Shown piece by piece: positions 42,070-50,706 of a stretch of DNA of 64,000 nucleotides. A program made the position numbers and the translations under genes. The stretch is from Candidatus Woesearchaeota archaeon (lineage in GTDB: Archaea; Nanobdellota; Nanobdellia; Woesearchaeales; JAHWHD01): NCBI GenBank assembly GCA_019323515.1, contig JAHWHG010000015.1, positions 1 to 64,000 on the forward strand, in the 5' to 3' direction. Below the pieces are notes generated by a model. That model saw nothing but the letters and a program-made list of their open reading frames with translations, was not told the origin of the DNA and searched no databases. Positions within the stretch are counted from its first letter, which is position 1. Every line of letters starts with the position of its first letter.

Positions 42070-42912
42070 ATGTCAAAAAACCTAATTTGTTCAGATGTTC
42101 ATGGAGATCTAGAGGCACTTGCACGTTTTCTTGATTTTGCTCATAAAAGACAAGCTGACAGGATAATTCTGGCAGGTGACTATATCTTAGATGTCGAAGG
42201 AGAATCAACCCAAGACAGGTTTAAGAACATGGTTGAACAGCTGGCAATCACAAAAGCACTCCTTGACAAGGCAGACATGCCTTATTATGCTATCCCAGGA
42301 AACTATGAATGCTCACTTGAAAAGATCTTTAGAGAGCACGACCTTCATAAAAAAACAGTAATGTTTGATGATGCAAAGGTTCTTGGCTATGGAGGAGCAT
42401 CGTTCCAGGGTTCACCATTCTGTATACCACAAGACCTGGGAGATCTTGCAGAGTTCATGGTTCCATTTTATGGAGAAGAATTCTACAACCTTGCTGACAA
42501 GCACAGACCAAGCATAATCATAACACATCACCCCGCATACGGACTATGCGATGAATTATCAAAAGCAGGTAATGTAGGTTCAAAGTACATAACTGCATAC
42601 ATTGACAAGACACTTAATCAGCCAATTCTGACAGGTATACCAAAACTAATCATATCCGGCCATATCCACGGCTGCGGTCCTACTGGAAAAGAATGTAAAG
42701 GTATCATGAAATGCAAAAACGAAAGAACATCAAGAATATTCCATGCAATCAACCCTGGAAATCTTGGAGTATGGCACGAAGGACCTTCTGGAACATTTGT
42801 TGAAGCAGACCTTGAAAAGGACGGAACTTTAAGGAAACTTACACAATACTCATTAAGAGGCTCTGACACACCAGGAAAGGTTAGGGTTGTTGACACTTAC
42901 ACTTTTGAGTAG
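42070..42912 (+). CDS. Calcineurin-like metallophosphoesterase
   Basis: The 280-residue protein carries the five metal motifs: SDVHGD, LAGDYI, PGNYE (Tyr for the usual His), ITHHPAYG and SGHIHGCGPTG. Substrate is unknown; relatives hydrolyse nucleotides or proteins. A TTTATAAACT box about 25-28 bp before the ATG makes it leaderless. Confidence 0.85.
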   Translation: MSKNLICSDVHGDLEALARFLDFAHKRQADRIILAGDYILDVEGESTQDRFKNMVEQLAITKALLDKADMPYYAIPGNYECSLEKIFREHDLHKKTVMFDDAKVLGYGGASFQGSPFCIPQDLGDLAEFMVPFYGEEFYNLADKHRPSIIITHHPAYGLCDELSKAGNVGSKYITAYIDKTLNQPILTGIPKLIISGHIHGCGPTGKECKGIMKCKNERTSRIFHAINPGNLGVWHEGPSGTFVEADLEKDGTLRKLTQYSLRGSDTPGKVRVVDTYTFE

Positions 42913-42990
42913 ATCTTAATTTACTTCTTATCTTGATGTAATTTTTAAATTTTAGAAACATTAAAATACAATAAATCACTATCAGATTCT

Positions 42991-43755
42991 ATGGTATTCT
43001 ACCACAATATCAATCCAGTAGCTTTCACAATGTTTGGCCTAGAGATAAGATGGTATTCTATCTTATTCATGTTAGGATTTATTATTACATTTCTCATGCT
43101 AAAGTACTTTGCAAAAAACAAATACATAAGGTTGTCTGACAAGGACATTGATGACTATATATTCTGGCTGATAATCTCAATAATAATAGGAGCAAGATTG
43201 TTCTATATACTTTTCTACAACCTTTCTTATTACCTAAGCTCACCTCTTGACATATTCGCAGTCTGGCAAGGCGGCCTCTCATTCCATGGAGGTCTTGTGG
43301 CAACGATCATTATGACTTACTATTTCTGTAAAAAGAAACATATCAGTTTCTATAAGTTCACTGACCTTTTTGTTATCCCGGTATCATTAAGCCTTGCCTT
43401 AGGAAGGATAGGCAACTTCCTTAACGGAGAACTTATTGGAAGGACAGCTGACATCTCATGGGGGATAAAGTACCAGGATGTTTCAGGAGTGCGCTACCCT
43501 TCTCAGATTCTTGAAAGCCTGAAAAACCTGTTCATCTTCACAATCCTCTGGTTCCTTAAAGACAAGAACATGAAAGAGGGCATAATGTCCTGGTTATTCA
43601 TCGTCCTCTACGGAACTCTGAGATTTTTCATAGAATTTGTAAGACAGCCAGACCCTCAGCTTGGCTTTATTGTCGCAGGCCTTACAATGGGGCAACTGCT
43701 TAATATCGCAATGGTTGTGATAGGCGGAATATTTTTATATAAGATTAATAAATAA
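42991..43755 (+). CDS. lgt: Prolipoprotein diacylglyceryl transferase (bacterial-type Lgt)
   Basis: The 254-residue protein has seven helices and the Lgt signatures: IRWYSILFMLGF, IGARLFYILFYN, WQGGLSFHGGL, GRIGNFLNGELIGR, and YGTLRFFIEFVRQPDPQLG near the end. Lgt adds a diacylglyceryl group to the lipobox Cys of prelipoproteins. Most archaea lack this enzyme, so horizontal gain is likely. A lipobox protein is coded at 51337 in the same window. Single gene with TTTTTAAATT upstream. Confidence 0.92.
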   Translation: MVFYHNINPVAFTMFGLEIRWYSILFMLGFIITFLMLKYFAKNKYIRLSDKDIDDYIFWLIISIIIGARLFYILFYNLSYYLSSPLDIFAVWQGGLSFHGGLVATIIMTYYFCKKKHISFYKFTDLFVIPVSLSLALGRIGNFLNGELIGRTADISWGIKYQDVSGVRYPSQILESLKNLFIFTILWFLKDKNMKEGIMSWLFIVLYGTLRFFIEFVRQPDPQLGFIVAGLTMGQLLNIAMVVIGGIFLYKINK

Positions 43756-43802
43756 TTAAATTATTAACTAAATTATTAATTAAACGATCAATTAAATTAT
43801 TA
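43749..43802. repeat. AT-rich repeat of TTAAATTATTA units
   Basis: Three close copies of (C/A)TAAATTATTA lie in the gap between lgt and nadK. Probably untranslated spacer; no function seen. Confidence 0.3.
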
Positions 43803-43845
43803 GATGCTTTGTTCCAAACATTAAAAAACAAAAAAAGGTGATTAT

Positions 43846-44547
43846 ATGAAAATCGCTGTTGTCAGCAGGACAGCTAAAGAATCCAGTCTTGTAAAAAGGT
43901 TCTTGCCTAAAGGCTTTGTTATTTCTGAAAAACCTGAACTAGTGATTGCATTCGGCGGTGACGGAACACTTTTATTTGCTGAAAGAAAGTTCCCAAATAC
44001 CCCAAAACTTTTCATATACCATTCAAGCAAATGTAAAAATTGTTCAGGACACAACCTGACAAAAGTTTTCAAGCTTCTGAAGGACAAAAAGATTCAAATC
44101 TCAAGACAGATGAAACTTGAAGCAAAATTGCACGGGAGGAGATACACAGCTTTAAACGATTTCAACATCCATTATGTGCCTCCGACTGCATTAAGGTTTT
44201 CTACAAAGATTGGAAACACAAACCATAAAGAGATAATTGGAGACGGCTTGGTAGTATCAACACCATTTGGTTCAACTGCCTACTTCAACTCTATCACAAG
44301 AAAAAGTTTCAAACATGGGATAGGGGTAGCATTCAACAATCCGACTGAAAAGATTAAACATAAGGTCCTAAACGAAAATTCAAAAGTTGAGGTGAAGATT
44401 ATTCGTGGTCCTGCAGTTCTTGCAATGGACTGCAAAAAGGAGTTAGTACCCTTAAAGAAAGGCGACATAATAGTTATCAAGAGAGCAAAAAGACCTGCCT
44501 CTCTCTTAAAGGTCAAAGGATGCGACCTTAAAATAACAAGATATTAA
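43846..44547 (+). CDS. nadK: NAD kinase
   Basis: The 233-residue protein has LVIAFGGDGTLLFAERKF (GGDGT motif), ALNDFNIHY, the second-domain DGLVVSTPFGSTAYF and AMDCKKELVPLKKGDIIVI. It makes NADP from NAD and ATP or polyphosphate. It is compact compared with bacterial NadK. GGTGATTAT precedes the ATG. A Lys/Cys micro-protein follows 12 bp later. Confidence 0.92.
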   Translation: MKIAVVSRTAKESSLVKRFLPKGFVISEKPELVIAFGGDGTLLFAERKFPNTPKLFIYHSSKCKNCSGHNLTKVFKLLKDKKIQISRQMKLEAKLHGRRYTALNDFNIHYVPPTALRFSTKIGNTNHKEIIGDGLVVSTPFGSTAYFNSITRKSFKHGIGVAFNNPTEKIKHKVLNENSKVEVKIIRGPAVLAMDCKKELVPLKKGDIIVIKRAKRPASLLKVKGCDLKITRY

Positions 44548-44559
44548 GAGGTGAAAAAT

Positions 44560-44652
44560 ATGGCATGCGGATGCTGCGGTGTTAAGAAAAAACCAGCAAA
44601 AAAGACAACCAAGAAGAAGACAGCAAAGAAGAAAGTGAAGAAAAAGAAATAA
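44560..44652 (+). CDS. 30-residue CGCCG/Lys-rich micro-protein
   Basis: The product begins MACGCCGVKKKPAKK and ends with a run of Lys; 18 of 30 residues are Lys. GAGGTG lies 6 nt before the ATG and a long T-run (44656-44690) follows the stop. The three Cys at the start could bind metal; the tail should bind nucleic acid or other acidic partners. Not a recognised family. Likely cotranscribed with nadK. Confidence 0.6.
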   Translation: MACGCCGVKKKPAKKTTKKKTAKKKVKKKK

Positions 44653-44655
44653 TCG

Positions 44656-44697
44656 ATTAATTTTTTTTTATTTCTTTGATTATTTTTATTTTTTTGC
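44656..44697 (+). terminator. T-rich terminator after nadK and the Lys-rich micro-protein
   Basis: Repeated T-runs (TTTTTTTTATTTC, TTTTTATTTTTTT) follow the stop codon directly. The 200 bp from here to 44851 hold no gene other than a CATTTAAATAG promoter at about 44796. Confidence 0.5.
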
Positions 44698-44851
44698 TGA
44701 TTTAATTCATAGGTCATGATTTTAATTCTTAATTTATAATTCATTTACATCACTTATACTACAACATATATCTGACAGTCTATAAAAACCGATACATTTA
44801 AATAGGGCTTGCTAGTTTGAAGAAATCACAGGAACTGGAGGTGTTTACAAC

Positions 44852-44938
44852 ATGGTCTTTATCTGTAACTTTTGTGGCAGAACAGCGGAAGATTGCGAGG
44901 AGTGCTGCGGCGAACTCATGGTCGCAGAGGAATTTTAG
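44852..44938 (+). CDS. 28-residue zinc-binding-like micro-protein
   Basis: The product MVFICNFCGRTAEDCEECC carries CxxC then CxxCC, enough for one zinc or iron site, and ends GELMVAEEF. GGAGGTG lies 8 nt upstream. It is the first gene of a run with glutaredoxin (12 bp later) and ferredoxin, so a metal or redox role is likely. Too short to place in a family. Confidence 0.6.
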   Translation: MVFICNFCGRTAEDCEECCGELMVAEEF

Positions 44939-44950
44939 GAGGTATCTAAG

Positions 44951-45187
44951 ATGAAAGTTAAGATTTACACAACACCCACTTGCCCATACTGCAAGATGGT
45001 TAAAGAGTTCTTGAAAGAAAACAATATTGAATACGAAGATGTTGATGTCTCCACAGATCAAGACGCTGCCAAGGAGATGGTTGAAAGGTCTGGCCAGAGC
45101 GGAGTTCCAGTAATAGACATTGACGGAGAGCTGATTATCGGCTTTGACGAGGCAAAACTTAAGGAAAAACTAAAACTAGGTGAATGA
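44951..45187 (+). CDS. Glutaredoxin-like protein
   Basis: The 78-residue protein has the NrdH/glutaredoxin form: KIYTTPTCPYCKMVKEFL with C11 and C14, SGVPVIDIDG as cis-Pro loop, and IGFDEAKLKEKL. It reduces disulfides in the cytoplasm. GGAGG precedes the ATG. The ferredoxin gene follows 1 bp later. Confidence 0.92.
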   Translation: MKVKIYTTPTCPYCKMVKEFLKENNIEYEDVDVSTDQDAAKEMVERSGQSGVPVIDIDGELIIGFDEAKLKEKLKLGE

Positions 45188-45188
45188 T

Positions 45189-45383
45189 ATGGCAAAATAT
45201 GAAGTCACTCAGGAACATGAGAAATGCATCAGCTGTGGTGCATGCGTGGCTGTATGCGCAGATAACTGGGAGATGGGAGATGACGGCAAAGCAAAGCCAA
45301 AATCAAAACAGAGTGATGCTGACTGCAACAAGGACGCAGAAGCAGGCTGTCCAGTGAAATGCATACATGTAAAAGAGAATTAA
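45189..45383 (+). CDS. Ferredoxin, 4Fe-4S
   Basis: The 64-residue protein has CISCGACVAVC and, after a charged loop, GCPVKCIHV. This is the single-cluster ferredoxin pattern (CxxCxxC with a distant CP), with an extra Cys pair that could form a disulfide. The ATG at 45189 is 6 nt after GGTGA, which lies in the end of the glutaredoxin gene, so the two are coupled. Confidence 0.88.
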   Translation: MAKYEVTQEHEKCISCGACVAVCADNWEMGDDGKAKPKSKQSDADCNKDAEAGCPVKCIHVKEN

Positions 45384-45453
45384 TTTTTTTCATCTTTTTT
45401 TTCAGGGGGATTATCACAAAATAAGAATCAAACAATCATAAGGGGGTGCTACT

Positions 45454-45690
45454 ATGGCAGGATTCGATCCAAGTCTTGACAAGACATTATTTGAAGAAGA
45501 GGTTGACTTTGAAAGGACAAAGATAATTGTCTCAGTAAAAGCATACAATGAAGGTACACCAAAGCTTCAGCTCATAAGGGAGAACAAGAAAGCTGACGGC
45601 TCAACAAGTTTCGCTAAACTGGGAAGGCTCACAAAAGAAGAGATTCAGGCGATTCTTCCGGTTATACAGAAAGCTATTGAACAGCTTTAG
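45454..45690 (+). CDS. Small protein, PC4/YdbC-like pattern
   Basis: The 78-residue protein has an acidic N-terminus, then KIIVSVKAYNEGTPKLQLIREN, FAKLGRLTKEEIQAILPVIQKAIE. The order of four strands and a final helix recalls PC4/YdbC single-stranded DNA-binding proteins, though the match is by eye. GGGGGTG precedes the ATG. Single gene. Confidence 0.5.
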   Translation: MAGFDPSLDKTLFEEEVDFERTKIIVSVKAYNEGTPKLQLIRENKKADGSTSFAKLGRLTKEEIQAILPVIQKAIEQL

Positions 45691-45747
45691 ATTATTCTTT
45701 TATTTTTTGCACAATCTTTTTATAAAACTCTTAGGTAATTGATAATT

Positions 45748-46098
45748 ATGGGATACAAGATAGCTTTACTGGGATGGGATAAAGCATTATTTAATGTCTA
45801 TGAAGAACATCTTAGTAAAGAGCACGACATAGTTTACAAAAACTCAGACAGATTTTCAGGCATAGAAGAGGTCATTAACTCTGGACCAGATGTCACAGTA
45901 CTTCTCAACAGGAGAAAATACGAAGGGTTCATAAGAGCATATTCCAAGACAGGTAGACCATTGGTGGTTGTTACAGGTGGCGGATCCTGCAAAGAACTTG
46001 AGTCTGAAAATGTTCACTTTATATTCAGACACCACAATCTTGGAGATATCTCAGGCAAGATTTCTGAGATCCTTACAAGAAAACAATCCAACAAATAG
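45748..46098 (+). CDS. Hypothetical Rossmann-like protein
   Basis: The 116-residue protein has alternating strands and helices: YKIALLGWDKALFNVYEEHL, PDVTVLLNRRKYEGF, RPLVVVTGGG, VHFIFRHHNLGDISGKI. This looks like a receiver- or flavodoxin-type fold without the receiver's phospho-acceptor Asp. A TTTTATAAAAC box lies 25 bp upstream. Function unknown. Confidence 0.5.
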   Translation: MGYKIALLGWDKALFNVYEEHLSKEHDIVYKNSDRFSGIEEVINSGPDVTVLLNRRKYEGFIRAYSKTGRPLVVVTGGGSCKELESENVHFIFRHHNLGDISGKISEILTRKQSNK

Positions 46099-46130
46099 AT
46101 TTATATAATTTCACCCTATTTCTTATCGTT

Positions 46131-46931
46131 ATGGAAGACATGAAGTACATAAAGGAAAAGATAAAGCAGCTCTGCAAATCTCTTGAGAAAGAAAAAAACA
46201 TCAGGATACTCTTTGCTGTAGAGAACGGTTCACGTGCATGGAGAATGGAAAGCAAAGACTCTGACTATGATGTCCGCTTTGTCTTTGTAAGACCGGTTGA
46301 AGAATATATCCAGATCAACAGGCCGGGTGATGTGATTGAAGCTGCATTTGACAAGAACTTTAACAAGCACCCAATTGAAGGTTCATTCATTGACTTAGTT
46401 GGCTTTGACGTGTTCAAGTTTGCAAAGATGCTCTCATCCTCTAATCCTACAACAATCGAATGGCTGACTACAGACATTATTTATTATGGCAAGCAGAATA
46501 AAGTGTTCAAAGAATTCGCAACCAAAAACTTCAATAGTATCTCTCTTTATCATCACTATAAATCAATGTGCAGGAACAATTATCTTAAGTACCTTAAATC
46601 AGGTGACCTTGTGACTTACAAGAAATATCTCTACGCATTCCGCGGACTGATCAATGCAAAATGGGTTGCGCATAAAAAGACAATACCTCCAATCATATTC
46701 AGGGATGCACTTAAAGAGATGAAAGGAATACTTCCTGATTACATCTTAAAGAAACTCAACGAGATTATCAAGCTAAAGTCAAAGGGCAAGGAAAAGCAGA
46801 TAATACAAAACATTGTAAAGATGGACGAGTATATTGAAGAATTCCTAAAGGACGACAGCGAAGCGCCTAAAGAAAAGGCGCATGCTACACTTAATGAGCT
46901 TAATGCTGAGTTAAGGAAGATTGTACTTTAG
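46131..46931 (+). CDS. Nucleotidyltransferase, YcgL/COG3541-like
   Basis: The 266-residue protein has the polymerase-beta-type core ILFAVENGSRAWRMESKDSDYDVRFVFV (G-S then D-x-D) and FDKNF...IDLVGFDVFKFAKMLSSSNPTTIEWL, with conserved helical C-terminus (LYHHYKSMCRNNYLKYL). This is the pattern of COG3541 predicted nucleotidyltransferases. Substrate unknown. Its stop overlaps the convergent gene by 4 bp. Confidence 0.78.
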   Translation: MEDMKYIKEKIKQLCKSLEKEKNIRILFAVENGSRAWRMESKDSDYDVRFVFVRPVEEYIQINRPGDVIEAAFDKNFNKHPIEGSFIDLVGFDVFKFAKMLSSSNPTTIEWLTTDIIYYGKQNKVFKEFATKNFNSISLYHHYKSMCRNNYLKYLKSGDLVTYKKYLYAFRGLINAKWVAHKKTIPPIIFRDALKEMKGILPDYILKKLNEIIKLKSKGKEKQIIQNIVKMDEYIEEFLKDDSEAPKEKAHATLNELNAELRKIVL

Positions 46932-47575
46932 TGGTGTCGCTTATACTCTTCAATCTCTTTTAACAGTTCTTCTTCTGATTTATCAGTACCATCAGCAAAG
47001 TTATGCAATCTTCCTGTTGCTAAGTGTATAGTCCAAGCTGCAAGCATGTTTGTATAGAAAGTGTTAATACAATGCTTATCGTCAGCAGCATCATAACCCA
47101 CATAATCATTTCCCTGACAGAAAGCTTCATGCCTAGCGACAATCCTCAAATCATTGTCAAGATCCTGAAAAGACCTCCTGTTGAAATCATGCAAGGCAAA
47201 CTTACCATAAACGTCTAATGTAAGCACATTAGTATAACTATCATCACCTGCCCTTATAACATTAATTAGCTGCTCCTTACTCACATCAGGAATCCTGCCG
47301 GTTCTGTGCAATGTTGCATCAATCGACAGATGGTCCATAAAATTACGCATATCCATAGAGGTAGCATTCACCTTAAACACCTTATTCTCAAGTTCTAACT
47401 CTAAGTCGCTTCTCTTCCAGGAAAGGTAACGATGTTTTGCACCAGGTGTATCAATGTCAAAAACATAATCATTAGGTTCGATGCTTGCTTCTTTGTCTAG
47501 CTCTCTCCAAGTATCATCAACTTGTAGTCTGTACTGGGGTTGAAAGAATTTCTTTGCTTCAATTGTGTATTTCAT
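46928..47575 (-). CDS. Hypothetical protein
   Basis: The 215-residue soluble protein has mixed structure: MKYTIEAKKFFQPQYRLQVDD, SWKRSDLELELENKVFKVNAT, and C-terminal FADGTDKSEEELLKEIEEY. No motif recognised. It converges on the nucleotidyltransferase gene with a 4-bp overlap; there is no evidence for linked function. Confidence 0.5.
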   Translation of the reverse strand: MKYTIEAKKFFQPQYRLQVDDTWRELDKEASIEPNDYVFDIDTPGAKHRYLSWKRSDLELELENKVFKVNATSMDMRNFMDHLSIDATLHRTGRIPDVSKEQLINVIRAGDDSYTNVLTLDVYGKFALHDFNRRSFQDLDNDLRIVARHEAFCQGNDYVGYDAADDKHCINTFYTNMLAAWTIHLATGRLHNFADGTDKSEEELLKEIEEYKRHH

Positions 47576-47645
47576 ATTATTAACCTAGCACCCAAACCAA
47601 CAATATAAACATTTCTAAAGCAAAATATATAAATACAATATAATT

Positions 47646-47698
47646 ATAACACCTTATAAATAATATTTAAACAAAATCAAACAAATAAGGGGTGTTAT
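47646..47698 (+). promoter_or_regulatory. Inverted repeat around the start site of the molybdoenzyme gene
   Basis: ATAACACCTTAT (47646-47657) is complementary to ATAAGGGGTGTTAT (47685-47698), which contains the ribosome site GGGGTG before the ATG at 47700. If the first arm is transcribed, a hairpin would hide the ribosome site; otherwise it may be a protein operator. TATA candidates lie at about 47624 and 47654. Confidence 0.35.
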
Positions 47699-47699
47699 C

Positions 47700-49547
47700 A
47701 TGAAAAAAGTACTTACTATGTGTCCATACTGCGGCGTAGGATGCTCATTTTATCTTAATGTTAAAAATGGAAACGTGACTGGCGTCACACCATGGCCTAA
47801 AGATCCTGTTTCTGAAGGAAAGCCTTGTATAAAAGGAATGGGTTCATGGGAAACGGTTTATTCTCCTGACAGGATCACAAAACCTATGATAAGGCTCGGA
47901 AAAAAACTTGTTCCAGTAAGCTACAAGCAAGCATATGAACATATCTATAACAACCTTAAAGATATCACCCCTGACGAGATAGCTTTTTACGGCAGCTCAC
48001 CCTGCACAAATGAAGACAACTACCTTCTTGCAAAGTTCGCCAACGATGTGTTCAAGTGCAGAAACTTAGACAGCTGCGCACGTCTCTGCCATGCAACAAC
48101 CTGTTATGCATTCTACCAGGCATTCGGTATAACAGCAATGCCATCACGTATCGACGATTTCAAAAGAGCTGACTGTATACTTATAATGGGCTCAAACCCA
48201 GCTGCAACATATCCAGTTGCATTCCAGCAAAAAATCATGGCAGCAAAAAAGAAAGGCGCTAAATTGATCTGCGTCAAGGACTGGAAAGATGAGACAGCTC
48301 AACAGGCTGACCTGTATGTAGAAGTTAAAGCTGGAACAGAGATGGCATTCCTTAACGCTCTGATGTACGAACTTCACGAGATGAAAGCCATCAAGCTTCC
48401 AACAGGAATGCTTGAGAATGTTGAGAAGTACACACTTGACCATGTGAAGAACATCTGCACAATGTGCTACTGGAATGAGAAAGATGTAAAAAAGGTTGCA
48501 AAACTTATCGCTAAGTCAAAGAAGTTTGCACTTGGCTTTGGAATGACACTAACCCAGCACACTTACGGAGTCTATAATGTTCTCGCTGCAATCAACCTAG
48601 TGATTGCAAAGCACGGAAAAATAATCTCAATGCGAGGAAAAGCTAACATCCAGGGAGTAGGCGACATGGGCATGCTTCCAAAAAAAGGCGGTGACACAAT
48701 CTCTGGCTCAATCTTCCTTAACCCTGTAAAGGCATTATGGATTATGGAGAGTAATCCTGCACAGTCAATGCCTGACCTAAACCATGTACATAAGGTACTT
48801 AAGAAAACATTCTTAGTACTTCACACAACATATCCAAACGAAACAATGAAATTCGCTGACGTTGTTCTTCCAAGCTGTGCATGGGCAGAACGTTCAGGCA
48901 GCTTCACAAATGCTGAATCAAGAGTCCGTTATGTTGAGAAAGCAGTTGAACATATGGGCGACTCAAAGCCTAACTGGGTTATGTTAAAAGAGATCGCTGC
49001 ATACTTTGGCAAAAAATATAATTATAAGACGCACCTTGATGTGTTTAAGGAGATCACTCAAAAAGTACCAGGCTATCAGTTTATGGATGCTGACAAACTT
49101 ATCAAGCATAAAAGCCAATGGGTTCATCGTCCAGTTGAGTTCGAGCACTACCACCCTGTTGAGTTTGAGGAGGTTGAAGAACCAACATCAAAGAAATATC
49201 CGTTTATTCTTTCAACAAAACGTTGGAAATACATGTTCTGTACAGGTGAGATGAGCATAAGACAGAGCACTTTAAAAAAGCTCCAGCCAGAGTCACTCTG
49301 CTTAATAAGTGTTGAAGACGCTAAATCCTTAAAAATAAAGGACAATAACTTAGTAGAGATAAAAAGCAGGGCAGGCAGGATAAAAGTAAAGGCAAAGGTG
49401 ACTGATGATGTCCCTAAAGGTCTTGTGCTTGTGCCGTTCCACTATGGCAAGGTCCTTGTCAACAAGCTTATCCCGCTTGAGTTCGGACCTATTGTAGAGG
49501 AACCAAACCTTAAGAGGATTGCTGTCAATATAAAGAAGGTAAAATGA
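47700..49547 (+). CDS. fdhA: Molybdopterin oxidoreductase, formate dehydrogenase alpha-like
   Basis: The 615-residue protein starts with a 4Fe-4S motif CPYCGVGC (C8, C11, C15, with C43). Near 121-135 the active-site stretch RNLDSCARLCHATT is that of formate dehydrogenases, with Cys 130 next to His 131 where other enzymes have selenocysteine. Further FDH-like parts are IMGSNPAATYPV, GKANIQGVGDMG, ESNPAQSMPD, VVLPSCAWAERSGSFTNAESRVR. It is close in length to FdhF-type enzymes. No electron-transfer subunit or cofactor gene is adjacent, only two small membrane proteins. GGGGTG lies before the ATG. Confidence 0.85.
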   Translation: MKKVLTMCPYCGVGCSFYLNVKNGNVTGVTPWPKDPVSEGKPCIKGMGSWETVYSPDRITKPMIRLGKKLVPVSYKQAYEHIYNNLKDITPDEIAFYGSSPCTNEDNYLLAKFANDVFKCRNLDSCARLCHATTCYAFYQAFGITAMPSRIDDFKRADCILIMGSNPAATYPVAFQQKIMAAKKKGAKLICVKDWKDETAQQADLYVEVKAGTEMAFLNALMYELHEMKAIKLPTGMLENVEKYTLDHVKNICTMCYWNEKDVKKVAKLIAKSKKFALGFGMTLTQHTYGVYNVLAAINLVIAKHGKIISMRGKANIQGVGDMGMLPKKGGDTISGSIFLNPVKALWIMESNPAQSMPDLNHVHKVLKKTFLVLHTTYPNETMKFADVVLPSCAWAERSGSFTNAESRVRYVEKAVEHMGDSKPNWVMLKEIAAYFGKKYNYKTHLDVFKEITQKVPGYQFMDADKLIKHKSQWVHRPVEFEHYHPVEFEEVEEPTSKKYPFILSTKRWKYMFCTGEMSIRQSTLKKLQPESLCLISVEDAKSLKIKDNNLVEIKSRAGRIKVKAKVTDDVPKGLVLVPFHYGKVLVNKLIPLEFGPIVEEPNLKRIAVNIKKVK

Positions 49548-49840
49548 CAAACATGAAGAGAACATGGCTGCTTACTTACCTAGTTGCCACCTTCTCTGCA
49601 TCAGTTGCATACTTTGTTCAGAAAAACGGTGAAAAGGTTGCTAACCAATGTTCTTATCTTGACCCGATAACAATTGACATCTTTGCATTCTCAGCAGCTG
49701 TTTTCCTTATAATTGAAGGTGTATGGCGGATTGTAGAGCATCGCGGCCAGCCGTTAAGAAAACAGTTCACAAGAACATTAAGGGTTGGCTTTGGTTTCGC
49801 TATTGCAACAATCCACATACTTCAGTTCATCCATAAATAA
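49544..49840 (+). CDS. Small membrane protein coupled to the molybdoenzyme
   Basis: The 98-residue protein has three hydrophobic segments (about 8-24, 44-62, 78-96) and one QCSY Cys. Its ATG overlaps the molybdoenzyme stop (ATGA); a second ATG lies at 49553. Position suggests a membrane partner or anchor, which is inference. Not recognised. Confidence 0.6.
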   Translation: MTNMKRTWLLTYLVATFSASVAYFVQKNGEKVANQCSYLDPITIDIFAFSAAVFLIIEGVWRIVEHRGQPLRKQFTRTLRVGFGFAIATIHILQFIHK

Positions 49841-49873
49841 TTAGTTTAATATTAATCAATAAACATTAAAAAG

Positions 49874-50041
49874 ATGGGAGCACGCGGTATACTTCGGGAT
49901 ATCCTTGTAATAATATTGTTCTATCTTATAATAAAGGCATGGATATTCAAAGAAGGCATTACTTCTACTATTGGACTTACTACTCTTTTATTGTTTGCAC
50001 TTTCTGTATGGTTTCTTGTTGAAAGGATTGGGATGGTATGA
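49874..50041 (+). CDS. 55-residue two-helix membrane protein
   Basis: The product MGARGILRDILVIILFYLII continues through a short loop to a second helix and ends VERIGMV. The two helices are at about 8-24 and 32-50. It follows the preceding membrane protein by 33 bp and ends 4 bp from the convergent gene. No clear ribosome site; weakly supported but a good membrane pattern. Confidence 0.5.
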   Translation: MGARGILRDILVIILFYLIIKAWIFKEGITSTIGLTTLLLFALSVWFLVERIGMV

Positions 50042-50044
50042 TTT

Positions 50045-50605
50045 TTATCTTATTATGTAAGTCTCCCCACCCAACAATCTCATCCCAAACTTATCCACAG
50101 TAAAATGCTCTGAAAAATTAGAATTATCAACTAACATCTTTAGCTCATTAGCTTTAGACTCTAGCCCAGTACCAAGTGTTATATGCGGGGTATAATTATT
50201 TCCTTCTGCCAGTGTAAAAGTATCAACCTTATCACTAAGAAAATCCCTTAAAACCCCATGGAATTCTTTCAACCTGCTACTAAGCTTAACAGCAATATAC
50301 ACAACCGGTTTTGTTGGCCACTCTTCAGTATCCCAGAACCCACCTAAACCTTTAATGTCAATATCCATTGGTAAATATACGTCAACAATCTTTTTTATGC
50401 CAGGAACAAGAGCTTTAATATAATCAACATTATAATCCTGCTCATAAGCCATATACTTTAAACCTATATGGATTCTTTCAACATCAACCTTCTTTTCAAG
50501 ATATGGCATTAATCTCTTCTGCTCTCTTAGGAAGATATTTGAAATCTCAGGGCATAGAATCTTCAAGGTATAGCACTTTCCATTTACATATCTATGTAGA
50601 GCCAT
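50045..50605 (-). CDS. 2H phosphoesterase (LigT/ThpR-like)
   Basis: The 186-residue protein has two HxGL/HIT-type motifs: IHIGLKYM near 46-53 and PHITLGTG near 140-147. This is the 2H fold (2'-5' RNA ligase/cyclic phosphodiesterase). The first motif has Gly where Thr or Ser is usual (H-x-T/S). Between them are beta strands such as VVYIAVKLS. Likely acts on 2',3'-cyclic RNA ends; the substrate is inferred. Confidence 0.75.
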   Translation of the reverse strand: MALHRYVNGKCYTLKILCPEISNIFLREQKRLMPYLEKKVDVERIHIGLKYMAYEQDYNVDYIKALVPGIKKIVDVYLPMDIDIKGLGGFWDTEEWPTKPVVYIAVKLSSRLKEFHGVLRDFLSDKVDTFTLAEGNNYTPHITLGTGLESKANELKMLVDNSNFSEHFTVDKFGMRLLGGETYIIR

Positions 50606-50706
50606 AAATGCTCAAGAATAGGATAAGAAATAAATAGTTTTCTATTAAAATAAAAAAGGGATAACACGATATAAATCTTTAAATAGAATCCTCAACTAAT
50701 AGCATT

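Noticed and set aside
43749..43802. Replication origin in the AT-rich repeat
   Set aside because: Too short, no origin-recognition-box-like sites seen and no orc1/cdc6 gene nearby.
48060..48100. Possible selenocysteine codon in the formate-dehydrogenase-like gene
   Set aside because: The active-site codon is TGC (Cys 130); no in-frame TGA and no need for a SECIS element.
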